Assembly (NCBI GenBank): GCA_003117195.1
Contig: BDSI01000025.1
Span: 638,898 to 702,897, forward strand
DNA: 64,000 bases
Origin: Eudorina sp. 2006-703-Eu-15
Lineage: Eukaryota; Chlorophyta; Chlorophyceae; Chlamydomonadales; Volvocaceae
Reading direction: 5' to 3'
Shown: positions 24,564-39,139 of the stretch, piece by piece
Position numbering within the stretch: position 1 is the stretch's first letter
Layout of the letters: each line of letters begins with the position of its first letter
The notes under the pieces: model-generated
Database searches by the model: none
Told to the model about the DNA's origin: nothing
Seen by the model: the letters and a program-made list of their open reading frames with translations, nothing else
Program-made: the position numbers and the translations under genes

Positions 24564-27500
24564 TCATCGTTTGCCGGCGACGCTCCCATCCGACGGCTCC
24601 GTCATCTCGAGCAGCCCCCTCTCCTCGTCATCGTTGAGCGACCCGTAGCCCTGCTTTTCCCGAACCGCGCGCTGCAGGTTGCTCGGTGCGCGCTTGATCG
24701 CCTCGATGCCCGTCTTTGCCGCGCGCTCCGCCCTGTCTATGATGGAGCGACCCAGGCCGGTCTGGCCGAGACGCGGGCTCGCCGGCGCAGTCCCCGGCCG
24801 CCGGTCTGGCGAGCTGCCCTCCGGCCGCTGGTGCATGTCCTCGGACGCCCGACGCACGCCGACCTCTATTGATGCGCTGCCGCCCAGCTTCTCCGTCTCC
24901 TGTTGCAACAGACAGCGCGCGGTCTCGTGCAGAGTTAAGAGCGTTGGGGAGTCGGGGAGAGTAAGGCTCTAGGGTTAGGACGTCCGGACAGTACAAGTCG
25001 CTACGCATAATGCTTGCTGTCCGTCCGTACATGGTGTATTGGTGTATATGTTGCGCACCGGGGCTCCACCGAGGAATCCACAACGGCGTCGCGTAAAGCC
25101 CCGCAACCCTGGGAGGCCGCCGTGACTGGAAGCACTTCGAACGTGTCGCTGCCTCGCCTGCCGCTGTGTGCGGCATTCGTCTATCGTCAAGGTCGACGGA
25201 CCGTCCCTACAGAATGTGTCGCGGAGGGCGTGCAAGGGGTCTACCTCGGGCGACCGGACCCACCTCAACGATCGGACTCAGGCAGCCGGTTGTCGTGGCG
25301 GCCTCCCCCTGCGGCGCGTTTGCGTTTGCGGCACGAGGAGTCAGTCCCCAACACGGTACCACGACGCAAAATGCGGTTACACGTTGACGCGATGATCCCG
25401 CGATGATCCCTTTCAGCAGTACCGATACCGACCTCTTTGGGACTGGTGACTGACAAATCCGCGTAGCGCCCGGCCGCGGCGTCCTGCGGGAGCGATGGAG
25501 CAGCACGGTGACATTCAATGACATAAATAGCCTACGCCCTATCTTTCTGTCATTCGTGTCCGGGGCCCGCCAAGGGGCCGCGGTCAGGGGCCCGCCAAGG
25601 GGCCGTGGTCAGGGGCCCGCCATGGGGCCGTGCTCAGGGGCCCGCGGTCATTCGAGTCCGTGGCCCCGCGGTCAGGGGGCCGTGGTCAGGGGCCCGCGCA
25701 CGCAACGCCCAGCTGCCTCCAAGGGGACGTACCACAGCCAGGTAGTCCATCATGGTGGGCATGGCAAACAAGCTGATGGCCGGCATGCCGCCGTCGCCCA
25801 GCCCCATCGCCATACGGAGCCCCGCGCGCGCCTCCACGCCCAGCAGGTCCTTGTTGAGCCGGTCCTGGACGGTTTTAAGCCGCTCCTTCACCTTGCCCAT
25901 CCTGGGAACACGACACAACACAACGCGAGGGGGGCAAAAGCTGGGCTCCTGCCTGAGCACGGCGGACTCGCGCGTGGCCGTTGGCACATGCCAAGCCAGC
26001 CGAGCAGACAGACGCAAAAGCAGCCGCTCGGAATTCGTGGGGGAGGGTGCGAGGTCAGTCAGACGAGGGGTGCCGTTACTGACGAGGGGTGCCGTACGTG
26101 AGGCAGCGGCTTACACGGACTGGCCTTCCGACGCCTTGCCCGCCGCGTCGTCCGCAGCATCCGGCCTCTTAGGGCTGCCCGACGACAGCCCCACGCGCGG
26201 TGCGTCGCCTCCCGTTGTGGACAGCCCCGACGTCGAAACCGCGGGCGAGGGAGGCGCCGTGACGCGAACCGCCTCCTCCACCAACTCGATGCGGGTGCCC
26301 AGTGGCACAGATTGGTCGATAACCACGACCGTGCCTGAACGGCAAGCACACAGGAGCGAAACAGAAGGCTGTATCGTTGTCGTGCTGTACAGATGCTAGC
26401 ACGCACGCTTGTACATATGCTGTGTTGCTGTCGCAGAACAAACCCGGCTTACTCTCGGGGCGTACGGAGTCGATGCTCGCCGTGCGGACGGGCAGGTCCA
26501 CGTCGACTGCGTCGTGCGACCCAAATGCCTTCTTGGCCGAATCCTGCTTTGCGGCTTTCGCGGCCGCCTCCTCCTCCATCTTGTGGTAGCTGGGCGGCTT
26601 GCTGGACTGGCTCTGGGTCAGCAGGAAGACGCCCACGAAAACCACCTGATGCGCAAGGCGGCGCACATTTTGGGCAACCCAGTCACAGACGCGCACAACT
26701 GGAACAGCAGCAGCGCAAGTTACGTTTCGAGCGCTGCGCCCGCAGTTAGATCTCCCTGGCGCTGCCCCGAGACAGGCCATCCGGGTACACCACAGGAGGC
26801 CCCCGCATCCTGCCCTGGGCCTTTTCCGCACTAACCCACAGCCTGCCCTGGCAGTCGGCCCAGTTGATCGTTGCCTACCAATTTCCTACACCCGCCCTGC
26901 CCGCCCACCCACACGCACCAGCACACCGATCGGGAACATGACCGACTTCAGCGGGGTGAACCCCAGGTATTCCTGGAAGTACAGCATACCCGAGACGATG
27001 GAGAACAGGGTCCAAGATATTTGCATCACCGGCACGATGACCATGGCCGGAAACATCCGAAGGCCCTGCGAAACAATTCGACGCCGCGCGCGGGGGATCA
27101 GTTTGCAGAGAAGTGAATTTTGCTGAGCGGCCCCTTATAAGGATCATGCGTTCATGGCCCCCCGGTCCAGGCCCCTCCGCCCGGTTCAGGACCCTGTTCT
27201 CCCGTTCAGGACCATGCTAGCATGCGGGGGGGGGCACCGAGACCACGCCCATACCTTGTTGAGGCGGGTGATCCAGAAGACAGCGGTCACTAGGAAAAGT
27301 GGCAGGACCAGCCAGGTGTACCAGTTGCCAAGCTGCAGGACAACACCGGAAGGAAAACACACACTGCCCCAGTCAAGCACTGAAGGAGAGACGGCACCGC
27401 CAAACGCTCATGCACAAGCTCTGCTAAAGAACCCCACGGGTCACGAACCTGGTTGTCGCCGCTGAAAGTCAGGCGCAGGATGACTGACATGCTTTTGCTG

Positions 27501-29184
27501 AACAGCACGCTCTGCGTCCCGATCAGGGCCGAGAAGACCGAATACGCCACCGGCAGAAGCGCGTACCAAAAGCCCTTGGGCCCATTCTTTCTGCATGCAC
27601 GGGACGGCAGCAGTTCGTCATCGACGGCCTCCCACATAGAGAAGTGTTTAGGAATGCAACCCGCCCGCCCGAATAGAGATGTGTATGTGTGTGTGTGTGT
27701 TATGCATTGTTGGGGGTGCATAACCCCATACCTGTACAACTACCCATACGAGCCGTAGGCCCAAGGGCACGCGAAGAACGCCTAAAAGCACGCGCATGAC
27801 GCTGCAAATGCAGGCAAAAACACAGACTACCACCGTCCAAGGGAAACAATTGAGTTGCGGTGCGCCCGCATGCGCTCCAAGAGCCTTGCTTAACCGAGCC
27901 GGATGGCTTCCAGCGTGGTGGATGTGGGTCGGCGCGCCACGCTGTCATGCGGCACCCGAATGATCAAAGTGCACTCACTCGACCATCTTTTGCCCGTGGA
28001 GGTAAAGGACGTAGCCCCCGACGACGCCGGCGCCCGTCAAACACAGGTACACCACGTACGCTGGCCTGCGCAGGGAGAACACCACACGCGGGGCGAGGAG
28101 GGGTGGGGATATAGGAAATTGGTAGACAGCTTCAAACTGCGCTGCTGCCAGAGCAAAAGTCCGGGAGGAGGGGTGGGGAGGATTCCATTCCACAGAGGCG
28201 GTGACTCAAGCGCGGCTGCAGCAGCTGTCCTGATCATTACAGGACAGAAGCCCTACGGCTGGTTCGGGTCGTCAAACCCTGTTCCTCACTTCTGGTAGAG
28301 GTGCGTGAGCTCCTTCACCGTGTAGGTCGCTGAGCTCTGGTTGCCGAAGACCACCAGCAGGATGCAGCCGCCGACGATGCACCCCGTGGCGATCAGGACC
28401 ATCCGGTTGATCTTGCATTGCATTGGGAAGGAGGAAGGAAGAGCAAAAGAGGAGGGACATCGGCACAGCGACGTGTCACCGCCACAACACGCAGCGGCGT
28501 GTGCCACAAGCGGCGTGTGCCGGCCGCTTGCAGGCGAGCGTGCAGGGCACCGAGGGCCGCTCGGGAACACACCCACCGCTTCGTGTAACACAAAGTACGC
28601 GAAGACGACGTTGGAGACGAATTGGATACTCCCCAGCGCGGCGAGCAGTGACTGGGCGGCGAAACCTGTGAGCGACCAGCAGCCGTTGGGGCCCGTGCTG
28701 CTGCCAGGGGGGCGATGCAACCCACATCCTTACCAAAGGAGACGAAGTTTAGGATGTTTCCCACTGAGAAGAACGACATTCCCACAACCCATTCCTTGAA
28801 CTTGCGCACAGGAGGCCTTTCGCTCTCGGGGCAATCCAACTTCGCCCGTTTGTTGTGCCCCAGTTTCATGAGGTTCTGCGCACGAGATGTTTAACCGCCG
28901 TTCACGGGATTACCCACAAGTCCCAACGCGTGTTGCAGAAGTGGATGGGGCGCGCACACAGCGCGACTGCAGGTTCCTACCGTGCCCAGGTTGATGGCGA
29001 TACTGCCCACCTGCACGCCCGCCCAAAGTCACGACGGGTGTCGGGCTGCCGTGCAAGATACGAGTAACGACATGTGTTTTGCAGGAACACTTACGACGTT
29101 GATTATGGCGCCCACATACCATAGGTCCTGAGGCTGCTTTTCCGCCTCCAACGGCGGAGGCGGAAACGACGAGCTTGGTTCCAT
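24564..29184 (-). CDS. NIPA-family (DUF803) magnesium transporter
   Basis: Exons in transcript order: 29184-29095, 29010-28981 (30 nt), 28875-28734, 28665-28577, 28411-28290, 28065-27979, 27590-27449, 27332-27255, 27065-26919, 26645-26453, 26334-26115, 25901-25733, 24899-24564. They total 1845 nt (614 aa) and all phases agree. The N-terminal half is the NIPA membrane domain: WYVGAIINVVGSIAINLGT, MKLGHN, GMSFFSVGNILNFVSFGFAA, SLLAALGSIQFVSNVVFAYF, LHEA, then further hydrophobic segments including WYTWLVLPLFLVTAVFWITR and WTLFSIVSGMLYFQEYLGF. NIPA proteins carry Mg2+ or related cations across membranes; substrate here is inferred from the family. The roughly 300-residue hydrophilic, low-complexity C-terminus is longer than in animal NIPA1/2 (about 330-360 aa in total). 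The acceptor before INRMVLIATG (GCAAG) is weak. The gene is divergent from prefoldin 5 across 458 bp. Confidence 0.92.
28110..28165 (+). repeat. Dispersed element A in NIPA intron
   Basis: TATAGGAAATTGGTAGACAG and TTCAAACTGCGCTGCTGCC, then AGAGCAAAAGTCCGG. It lies in the intron 28066-28289. A short reverse-orientation fragment (CTACCAATTTCCTACACCC) lies at about 26874-26892 in another intron of the same gene. Confidence 0.85.
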
Positions 29185-29642
29185 CGTGAACAAACTTTCG
29201 CTCCTAATAGTCAGATCAACACACCCAAAGTAAAGGTACTGTTTTGGGTAGCAGCATCGGCACTAACGTCGCCCGTGCAACTTTCGACACAGCCTTGTTG
29301 ACCGGTACCGGCAGACAGTTAGGAATCGCAGAGCGATACCCTGACGCTCAATGAAATTACACGCTGAAGCTCACAATGTAAAGAGGTAGCATACATAAGA
29401 CATTTTGCCTTGTTTCTGCTCTTGAACCATCCCGTACCCGTACACGTTGTGAGCAAAAAACGCGCAATCGGCATTTTGCGCAGCACTGAATGCCAAACGT
29501 TCTTTGCATTCTGCTTACATTTCATCGAAGGACGATTACTAGAGTGCTTTGGTGCTAGCTTTGCATAGGCGCGCAATTTTCCGGGTAGTTTCTCCTCCCA
29601 ACTGAATAAATTTGTCGCTTAAGGTTTTACAAGTGAAAGCCA
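29185..29642. promoter_or_regulatory. Probable bidirectional promoter, NIPA / prefoldin 5
   Basis: A 458-bp spacer between two divergent start codons. It is less G+C-rich than the genes and free of the minisatellites seen elsewhere. No clear TATA box was assigned; the assignment rests on gene arrangement only. Confidence 0.5.
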
Positions 29643-30466
29643 ATGCCGCCAAAGGAAGCGGGGGAGCCCATCCGGCTAGACTCCCTTTCGCCACAGCAGC
29701 TCTTGGAGCTGCGATCAACTCTCAATGCCGAGATACAACGGCTAACAGATGGTGGACAAGCATTGGCGCGTGCGGCGAACACGTTTAACAACTCCAAAAA
29801 GGCGGTGGAGCAGCTTGCCAGCTCGAAGACGGGTACGGCTGTGGGGCAACCGCGGTTGGACTCAACACACGCGGCACACTGGGGCGGCAGCGCATGGGTG
29901 TGCCGTGTTATCATTTCGTGGACACGATTTGCATCAGGCGTGGCAGGTTGCCGATGTACCTTGGGTTTGCCGTACAGCCGACTTTGCCCATTCGGTTGGT
30001 CTTTCAGGCCAATCAATTATGCTGCCGCTGACGAGCTCACTCTACGTGTCCGGGGAGGTGGACGACGTGGAGAAGGTGCTGGTGGACGTTGGCACTGGAT
30101 ATTATGTGGAGGTAAGATGCGTTTAGGTGGCTGGACCTTGCATCGTCCAACATGATATGATATCAATCTATCCACCGTACGTCTGCATATTTTGTGCAGA
30201 TGGCGATAGCGGACGCCGTCAAGTACTACGAGCGCCGCATCAAGTCGCTGCAAGAGAGTATCGGAACCGTACAGTTGGTAAGAAGGCAGGCATACACACC
30301 ACAGAGGACGTTGCGTGCTGCGGTTGCACTTCAAACATCCTGCTAATATCCGCCATGGTGCTGCAACACGCAGACGCTTCGGGAGCGCCAGAACGTGCTC
30401 ATGCAGGTTCAGGCAATTCTCCAAGAAAAAATAGCCGCGCAGGCGGCCGCCACATCGCGGGCATGA
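29643..30466 (+). CDS. PFD5: Prefoldin subunit 5
   Basis: Exons 29643-29832, 30008-30111, 30200-30277 and 30374-30466 give 465 nt and 154 aa, the usual size for this subunit. Prefoldin is the cytosolic hexamer that hands nascent actin and tubulin to the chaperonin CCT; subunit 5 is an alpha-type subunit. The alpha-type pattern is visible: N-terminal coiled coil ([20 protein letters not shown]), the beta-hairpin region [14 protein letters not shown] with [12 protein letters not shown], then a C-terminal coiled coil ([20 protein letters not shown]). Intron phases are 1, 0 and 0. The start is the ATG that opens the first helix. TGTAA at 30503 is 37 nt after the stop. The gene converges with the WD40 gene 318 bp away. 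Confidence 0.95.
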
Positions 30467-30502
30467 ACGGACATGGTGCAAATATCAGACTTGGCCTGCT
30501 GC

Positions 30503-30507
30503 TGTAA
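30503..30507 (+). terminator. Poly(A) signal TGTAA for prefoldin 5
   Basis: TGTAA, the usual chlorophycean polyadenylation signal, 37 nt past the stop. A second TGTAA lies at 30588-30592. Confidence 0.6.
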
Positions 30508-30682
30508 GATACTACGACGCCAGTCAGTCGGTTGTGAAATCCAATTCATACGAGAGTTGCAAAACCGCCTCCATGGTCGTCACTCTATGTAACTGGACCG
30601 GTAAAATCCTGATGTCCTCCCAATCACATCCTCAAAACGAAATCACAACAGTCAACATCAGATCGGCCATCGACATGATTCA

Positions 30683-30687
30683 TTACA
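30683..30687 (-). terminator. Poly(A) signal TGTAA for MSI1-like gene
   Basis: TTACA on the plus strand (TGTAA on the minus strand), about 100 nt past the WD40 gene stop. Together with the signals at 30503 and 30588 it suggests tail-to-tail 3' UTRs in the 318-bp convergent spacer. Confidence 0.55.
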
Positions 30688-30784
30688 GTTCCCTGTCACT
30701 GTCAGCAGTTCCGTCCAACCGGCACACACCCTCCTGCAAACTGCTGACCGGATAATCCTGCGGTCCTTCGCACCCATAGTCTGG

Positions 30785-33426
<2,642 letters not shown>

Positions 33427-33796
33427 TTCCTCGGTGTCCTGTTGGCGTGCGGCGCAAGGCTACCCGGCTCAATGCCCTATGGCGGGCACCGCCTAAACGT
33501 CCCCAGCAAATGCTAAAGTTGTTTGTATTACGAGCCCTGTAGTTACTTCCTAGAGGGTACAGGAAAGCGGCGAATTGTGCACTGCTGCGTGACTCGGTGA
33601 AAATGAAAACCACGAGGACGCTGTATGTCTCCGCAACAGCAAAGAAATGCTTGTCAAAGATGGCAGCTGAAGGAAATCACAGCTAGACATGACTGAAGGA
33701 ATTTGAAATGGGACGAAACGGTTGTACGGCAGTGGGCTCCGTTTCTCATGGAACGCCGCTATGTGTTTAGTCCATTTCCTAAATGCGCAAGTAATC
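33427..33796. promoter_or_regulatory. Probable bidirectional promoter, MSI1 / MATE
   Basis: A 370-bp spacer between divergent start codons. It is relatively A+T-rich for this window and carries no dispersed element. Inferred from arrangement only. Confidence 0.5.
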
Positions 33797-36700
33797 ATGG
33801 CTGATGCAAATGGAAACGAGACGCTGCAGGAGCCGCTGCTACTCGGGGTTCCGCCCGAGGCAGCACCCAAGCCAGCCGAGAACCTGGGCGGCTTTGGTGT
33901 TTCATCAATTGTTAAGGTACCCGATGGAAATATTGAGTACCGAAATGGATGTCGTATAAGGAAATGACATGCCGAAATGTGCTGAACGAAACCAGCCAGG
34001 GCCGGGGCCGGGGTACTTGTGCGGGGGTTGCGGCACGCCTCGGCATGTCAATTACATCCCGGTGTCAAGTGCACCCCCGAACCTTATTTCCGCGGGGGGA
34101 ATATACATGTCGCCCCTCTGGCCGACAATGCCGAGCGCTGCGGATTCATGTCACGCACGGATTTGCACGGCTTCTGCATAAACGTCACAGTCCTTCGCAA
34201 GCCCGCTTGTTAGGCGGCACGCCTTAACTTTTCCCGAGACGTACGCACTCCTCCAGGTGTCGCCAGGTATGCCGTTAGGTCCCTGCTGCTTGGAAGTGTG
34301 TCGACCGCTGTCGAACCGTGCCATGACATGAAAACAGCAGCGAGCACGGTAATGCAACTTTCGGCATGGGCCCACCCAGTCCTCATCCGTGGCCCCAAAC
34401 CCCTCACACTTACACAACCAACACCCAACACCTCACACCCCACACCCAACACCCCACACCCCACACCCCACACCCCACACCCCGCACCCCGCAGAACCTC
34501 AAGCAGATGAGCTTCATGTTCTTTCCGCTGCTGCTCAACCTGATCTGCGCGTACGGCATCAACCTGTCCACCCTCGCGTTCGTGGGCCACCTGGGGACGG
34601 ACACCCTGGCGGCCGCGGCGCTGGCGACGTCCATCGTGGGGATGCTTGGCCGTACAGTCATGTACGGCCTTGTGGGAGGGCTGGACACGCTGGCGTCCCA
34701 GGTGCGCTTCGCAGCGCACGCGGCGCAGGTGCCCCACTGCCGAACCCCAACCCGGGGTCTGGCAGGAGCGCAGGAGCGCAGTATAAATATGTTCACCAAT
34801 TTCCCGCCGACTCCCCGCCCCCCTTCCCCCCCGGGACTGGCACGCAGCCTCGGCGTGGGCTAGATCCGACCCCGTTCGCTGAGAGAATGTTGTTTTGAAC
34901 GTTTTTCATGTTGTTATGAACGTTGTTTTGGACGTTGTTTTGAACGTGGTTTCGCGGCGGACGCTTCGCAGCCTTCCGTACCTCCATCGGGTGGTGCATT
35001 CGGGCATTGGAAACGGCGCTCGCGCCGTGCACCACCGAATGCACCGTGCGCCGCAGCATGGCGGGGTCCCTGCGCCCCCTGACCTCACAACATAACATAA
35101 CACCCCCCGCGCCTGGACCACGCCCGCCCGCCCGGAAAGGCCTACGGCGCCGGCAACCTCGCGGCCATGGGCGGCCACTTCCGAGTGGCCGTCGTGTTCC
35201 TGCTGCTGCACCTGGCGCCGCTGCTGGCGGCGCTGTCGGCGCTGCCGCTGGTGCTGCAGCGCGAGGAGGCGGCGCAGGACCTGGGCTACATGGCCGGCCG
35301 GTACGTGCGGCTGATGCTGCCGACGCTGGTGTTCGAGTGCCTCAACAGGCCGCTGAACAGCACGCTGGTGGCGCAGCGGATCACCGCCCCGCAGATGACC
35401 ATTCAGGTCAGGGGCCGGGGAGGGAAGGGAGGGATATAGGAAATGGGTAGACATTTTCAACCCGGGCGAGGGAGGGAGGGAGGGACCGGGGCCAGGGAGA
35501 GAGGGGGAGCGCGCCGGGGGGGATGGGCTCGGGGGGATGGGCCGGGGGGGATGGGCCGGGGGGGATGGGCCGGGGGGATGGGCCGGGGGGGATGGGCCGG
35601 GGGGATGGGCCGGGGGGGGATGGGCCGGGGGGATGGGCCGGGGGGGATGGGCCGGGGGGGATGGGCCGGGGGGGATGGGCCGGGGGGGATGGGCCGGGGG
35701 GGATGGGCCGGGGGGGATGGGCCGGGGGGGATGGGCCGGGGGGGATGGGCTGGGGGGGATGGGCCGGGGGGGATGGGCCGGGGGGGACGCTCCAGTTGGG
35801 GGAGGGAGCCTCTCGCGGGGCCACAGCGTGCTGGTATCCAGCGGCAGCGAAGCGGTGTTGGGTCGGAGGTTGGGACGGAGGTTGGGTCGGAGGTTGGGTT
35901 GGGTGTGCACAATGAGAACGCACATGCATGGAGCGCGCAACGCGGTTTTAGAGCCGGCGGACAGCCGGGTGTTTGCGCCGTTTGCCGACCTGTCTCCGCG
36001 CTCTGCCTGCCTGCAGGTTGTCGCGCTGGCGTTGCACATCACGACCAACTACGGTACGGGCGCGGTGTGCGGGGGTGTGTGTTGTGGGCCAGCAGCCCCC
36101 CCCCCGTGATCGGTTGGTCCCGCTCCAGGTTGTTCCAGATGCTCTCCCCCACTCCTCCGAAACCAAAACGGCGTTCCGCTCTTCCGGGACGGGGCTCACT
36201 CCGGCCCCGACCTGCCTGTCGGGGGGTTTCTGTTTGGCGCGCCGCCGGTGCCCCGGCCCCACCCCGCCGGCAGCAGCGTAGTTTGAAAGTGTCTACCAAT
36301 TTCCCATACCCTCCCCCCCCGCCGCCGCCTCTTGTGCCGCCGCGGGTGAGGTGAGGACGGTCACGGGTTGGCGTCGTTGGATCGCTGCGCGACCTCCCTC
36401 CCTCCCCCTCCCTCCCTCCCTGTGCCACGTATCGGTTCCCCAATCCATACCCCTCCCTCGCAGTGCTGATCTTCGTGCTGGGACTGGGCTACCTGGGCGC
36501 CGCGGTGGCCACCAGCTGCACCTCGGCCGCCGTGATGCTGATGACTGGCGGCTACGTCCTGGGGTCGGGGCTGGGGCCCCGCGTCTGGGGAGGCGGACCC
36601 CTGCAAGTGCCCACGTGGGAGGTGAGGGCGGCACGGTGCGCCGCGGAGCGTGTACGGCACTGTACGGACTGATGCTGCTGCGGGTGTGTGGGTTTGACCT

Positions 36701-38835
36701 CCTGAAGGTACAACGTACGTACGTACCGCTCTTGGCGGGGGGAGGGAGGCAGCGGGTGGCGCTGCTGCGCCTTGCCCCTGCTGCAGGTGCAAATGTAGAA
36801 GGGTGCGGCCGCGCGCGAGCGTGGCCGCCGGCCCCAGCGTTGCCCTGACTGCCGGTGGGCCGGCCGGCCCCCTGCCTGCGCGGTGCGGTGCGGTGCGGTG
36901 CAGGCGCTGTGGTCCTTCGCGCGCCTCTCCTACCCCGCGTGCGTCATGAAGTGCGCCGAGTCGTGGGGGTTCAGCTTCATGACGGTGGCGGCGGGGAAGC
37001 TGCCCGACCCGGGCACGGCCGTGTCAGCCGCCAGCATCTCTTTCAACATCTACGGTGCGGGTCGTGCCGTCGTGCTAATGCTTCTGGTGCTGATACCTGT
37101 TGATACGATGTTGCTGCGGTTACCGCTGACTCTGCAGCGGCTACTTCAGCGACTAAATTTTATTTATATGCTTTTTCTGCCAGCGTCATTGCAAGTCGCG
37201 GACGTGGTAAAGCCAAGCCCGTCCACCCCGAGCACGCTGGACGGGAAGGCCGTCGTGTCCTTGCCCGGCGCTCTGGGGAAGGCCTCTGCCAAGCTCGTGT
37301 TGGGAGGCCCCGGCGGCCGCTCCTGGCGCGCCTTTTGGGGCAGCTCCGCTCCGACCCGGACCGCTCCGACCCGGCCCGCTCCGACCCGGCCCGCTCCGAC
37401 CCGGACCGCTCCGACCCGGACCGCTCCGACCCGGACCGCTCCGACCCGGACCGCTCCGACCCGGCCCGCTCCGACCCGGCCCGCTCCGACCCGGACCGCT
37501 CCGACCCGGCCCGCTCCGACCCGGACCGCTCCGACCCGGACCGCTCCGACCCGGACCGCTCCGACCCGGACCGCTCCGACCCGGACCGCTCCGACCCGAC
37601 CCGCTCCGCTCCGACCCGACCCGCTCCGACCCGGCCCGCAGGTGTCCTCTTCATGTGCTTCTCCGCATTCGCCGTGACGACCTGCACCCAAGTCGGCAAC
37701 GCGCTGGGCGCAGGTGGGGCGGGGGCCGTGTGGGCGCCACTGCCCGCGAGGCACCCGCGCAGCCATCACAGGGGGGGGCAACTTATCACCTAGCCGACCG
37801 AGTCAGAGGTCCCGTACATATCCTGACATTTGCACACGCGGTCTTTTCCTGCAGGTTACATGGCGAGTATATCTGCACCCGGGTTCGGTCGGGCGAGTTC
37901 ATTTTTTTAAACACGCGGTCAATTGACTGACCGGATCGACTCGTCTGTTCTCTCTCCTTGGCACTGGGTCTCTGTTGCGTGTTGGCCGCGGCCTGGAAGC
38001 ACCACGCGCCGTTGATTGGGGCCCGGTCACGACCACGCCTCCCTCAGCCTGGACTGGGTTCTCGATTCTCGGGTCTGGTGCTTGCTTCATCACCTCCTCC
38101 GGCGCCTCTCCCTCCCTCGCGCGTGCGCGTGACGGGCGCGGCGCGGCGCGGGCTCGCCCTTGCGCCCCCTCGGGCATGGCATCCCGTGGCATCACCCCGC
38201 AGGCAGCGCGCGCCGCGCCCGGCACGCGGCCCTGACGTCGCTGTGCACCGCGCCGCTGATGTGGGTGGGCATCGCGGCGCTGCTGGTGGAGCCGCACACG
38301 CAGCGCCTGCTGGCGCTGGTCTTCACGGACGGCCACGACGCGGCGCTGATGGGCCACCTGCGGCGCATGCTGGTGCTGGTGGCCGCGCTGGAGCTGTTCG
38401 ACGGGTCGCAGGTCGTCATGACGGGCGTCATCCAGGTGGGGGAGGGTTTACACCAACTGCCGTGTGCTCGTGTCCCACAACCTCCCGCACCCCCGCTTGT
38501 CCGTCTTTTGGCAACCAACCCCGCCTTGTTCGTCTTTTGGCAACCAACCCGGCTGCGGCGGGTATCAGGGCGCGGGCAAGCAGCGGCTGGGCGTGCTGGT
38601 CAACGTGTTCGCCTTCTACGTGGCGGCCATCCCCGCGGCGTTGGTGCTGGCGTTCGTGCTGCACTGGGGCGTGGAGGGCATGTACACGGGCATGATGCTG
38701 GGGCCGGCGATCCAGGCGGCGGCCTACGCCACCATCATCCTCAAGCTGGACTGGCAGGAGGAGGTCAGGCGGGCGGCCGCCAGGGCGGCGCTGCGGCAGC
38801 GGCGCGAGGAGGGCGAGGAGGCCGCGACGACGTAA
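33797..38835 (+). CDS. MATE-family efflux transporter
   Basis: Exons 33797-33916, 34495-34701, 35140-35406, 36017-36053 (37 nt), 36464-36621, 36904-37054, 37642-37713, 38203-38435 and 38569-38835 give 1512 nt, 503 aa and consistent phases. MATE proteins export organic cations or metabolites by H+ or Na+ antiport. Motifs: NLSTLAFVGHLGTDTLAAAA, GLVGGLDTLASQAYGAGN (the hallmark AYGAG segment), MLPTLVFECLNRPLNSTLVA, LGYLGAAVATSCTSAAVMLM, LSYPACVMKCAESWGFSFM, TTCTQVGNALGAG and VLALVFT-type helices in the C half. The size fits 12 membrane helices. Exon 1 encodes a hydrophilic cytosolic tail and is joined by phase only, so an extra exon before 34495 cannot be excluded. Three introns carry minisatellites. 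Substrate is not predictable. Confidence 0.93.
34410..34494. repeat. CACACCC-type tandem before a MATE exon
   Basis: Short ACACCCC/AACACCC units forming the pyrimidine-rich end of the intron before the exon at 34495. A similar array is in FAB1 at about 4438-4500. Confidence 0.8.
35430..35466 (+). repeat. Dispersed element A, 5' part, MATE intron
   Basis: ATATAGGAAATGGGTAGACA then TTTTCAACCCGG, starting 24 nt inside the MATE intron after the exon ending at 35406. A 13-15-bp minisatellite follows. Confidence 0.75.
35516..35790. repeat. 13-15-bp G-rich minisatellite
   Basis: About 19 units of GATGGGCCGGGGG with variable G-run length, in the MATE intron 35407-36016. Length variation is confined to the G-run, which suggests slippage. 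Confidence 0.9.
36262..36312 (-). repeat. Dispersed element A, MATE intron
   Basis: Plus-strand reading: GGCAGCAGCGTAGTTTGAAA, then GTGTCTACCAATTTCCC. It lies in the MATE intron 36054-36463. Confidence 0.85.
37350..37640. repeat. 15-bp minisatellite abutting a 3' splice site
   Basis: About 19 units of CTCCGACCCGGACCG, with CCCGGCCCG variants, ending in CCCGCAG, the acceptor for the MATE exon at 37642. The array therefore supplies the pyrimidine tract. It is a multiple of three and open in frame, but the flanking exon phases show it is intronic. Confidence 0.9.
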
Positions 38836-38884
38836 GCTCGCTCGTGGGTCGCCTAACGAAAGCAACCAGCACGCCTCCGAAACC

Positions 38885-39139
38885 AAGTTTGCGTCCCAGC
38901 TTACGGGAAGGAGATATCGTGGCGCGTGGTTCTTCTCCCCTGACTCGTTGGCTCGTCGTTGATATCGTATATGCAATACCGAAAGCAAGTTCACGAAAGC
39001 AAGTTTGCGTCCCGTCCCGCTTACGGGAAGTATTAATATTAAGGATGGCACAGCGGACCCCGCGGGTCATCGCTCATCGGTGAAGGAGATATCGTGGCGT
39101 GTGGTGCTTGTCCCCTGACTCGTTTTGACTCGTCGTTTA
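38885..39139 (+). repeat. Tandem duplication, one copy interrupted
   Basis: Copy 1 (38885 to about 38970) and copy 2 (39001-39139) share AAGTTTGCGTCCC, GCTTACGGGAAG, GAGATATCGTGGCG and CCCCTGACTCGTT. Copy 2 is split after GGGAAG by 52 bp absent from copy 1. Confidence 0.85.
39031..39082 (+). mobile_element. 52-bp insertion with 3-bp flanking AAG repeat
   Basis: The segment starts TATTAATATTAAGGAT, contains CAGCGGACCCCGCGGGTCAT and ends CATCGGTG. It is flanked by AAG on both sides, while copy 1 has a single AAG, as expected of a target-site duplication. A related sequence on the opposite strand lies at about 31866-31917 in an MSI1 intron. Confidence 0.65.
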
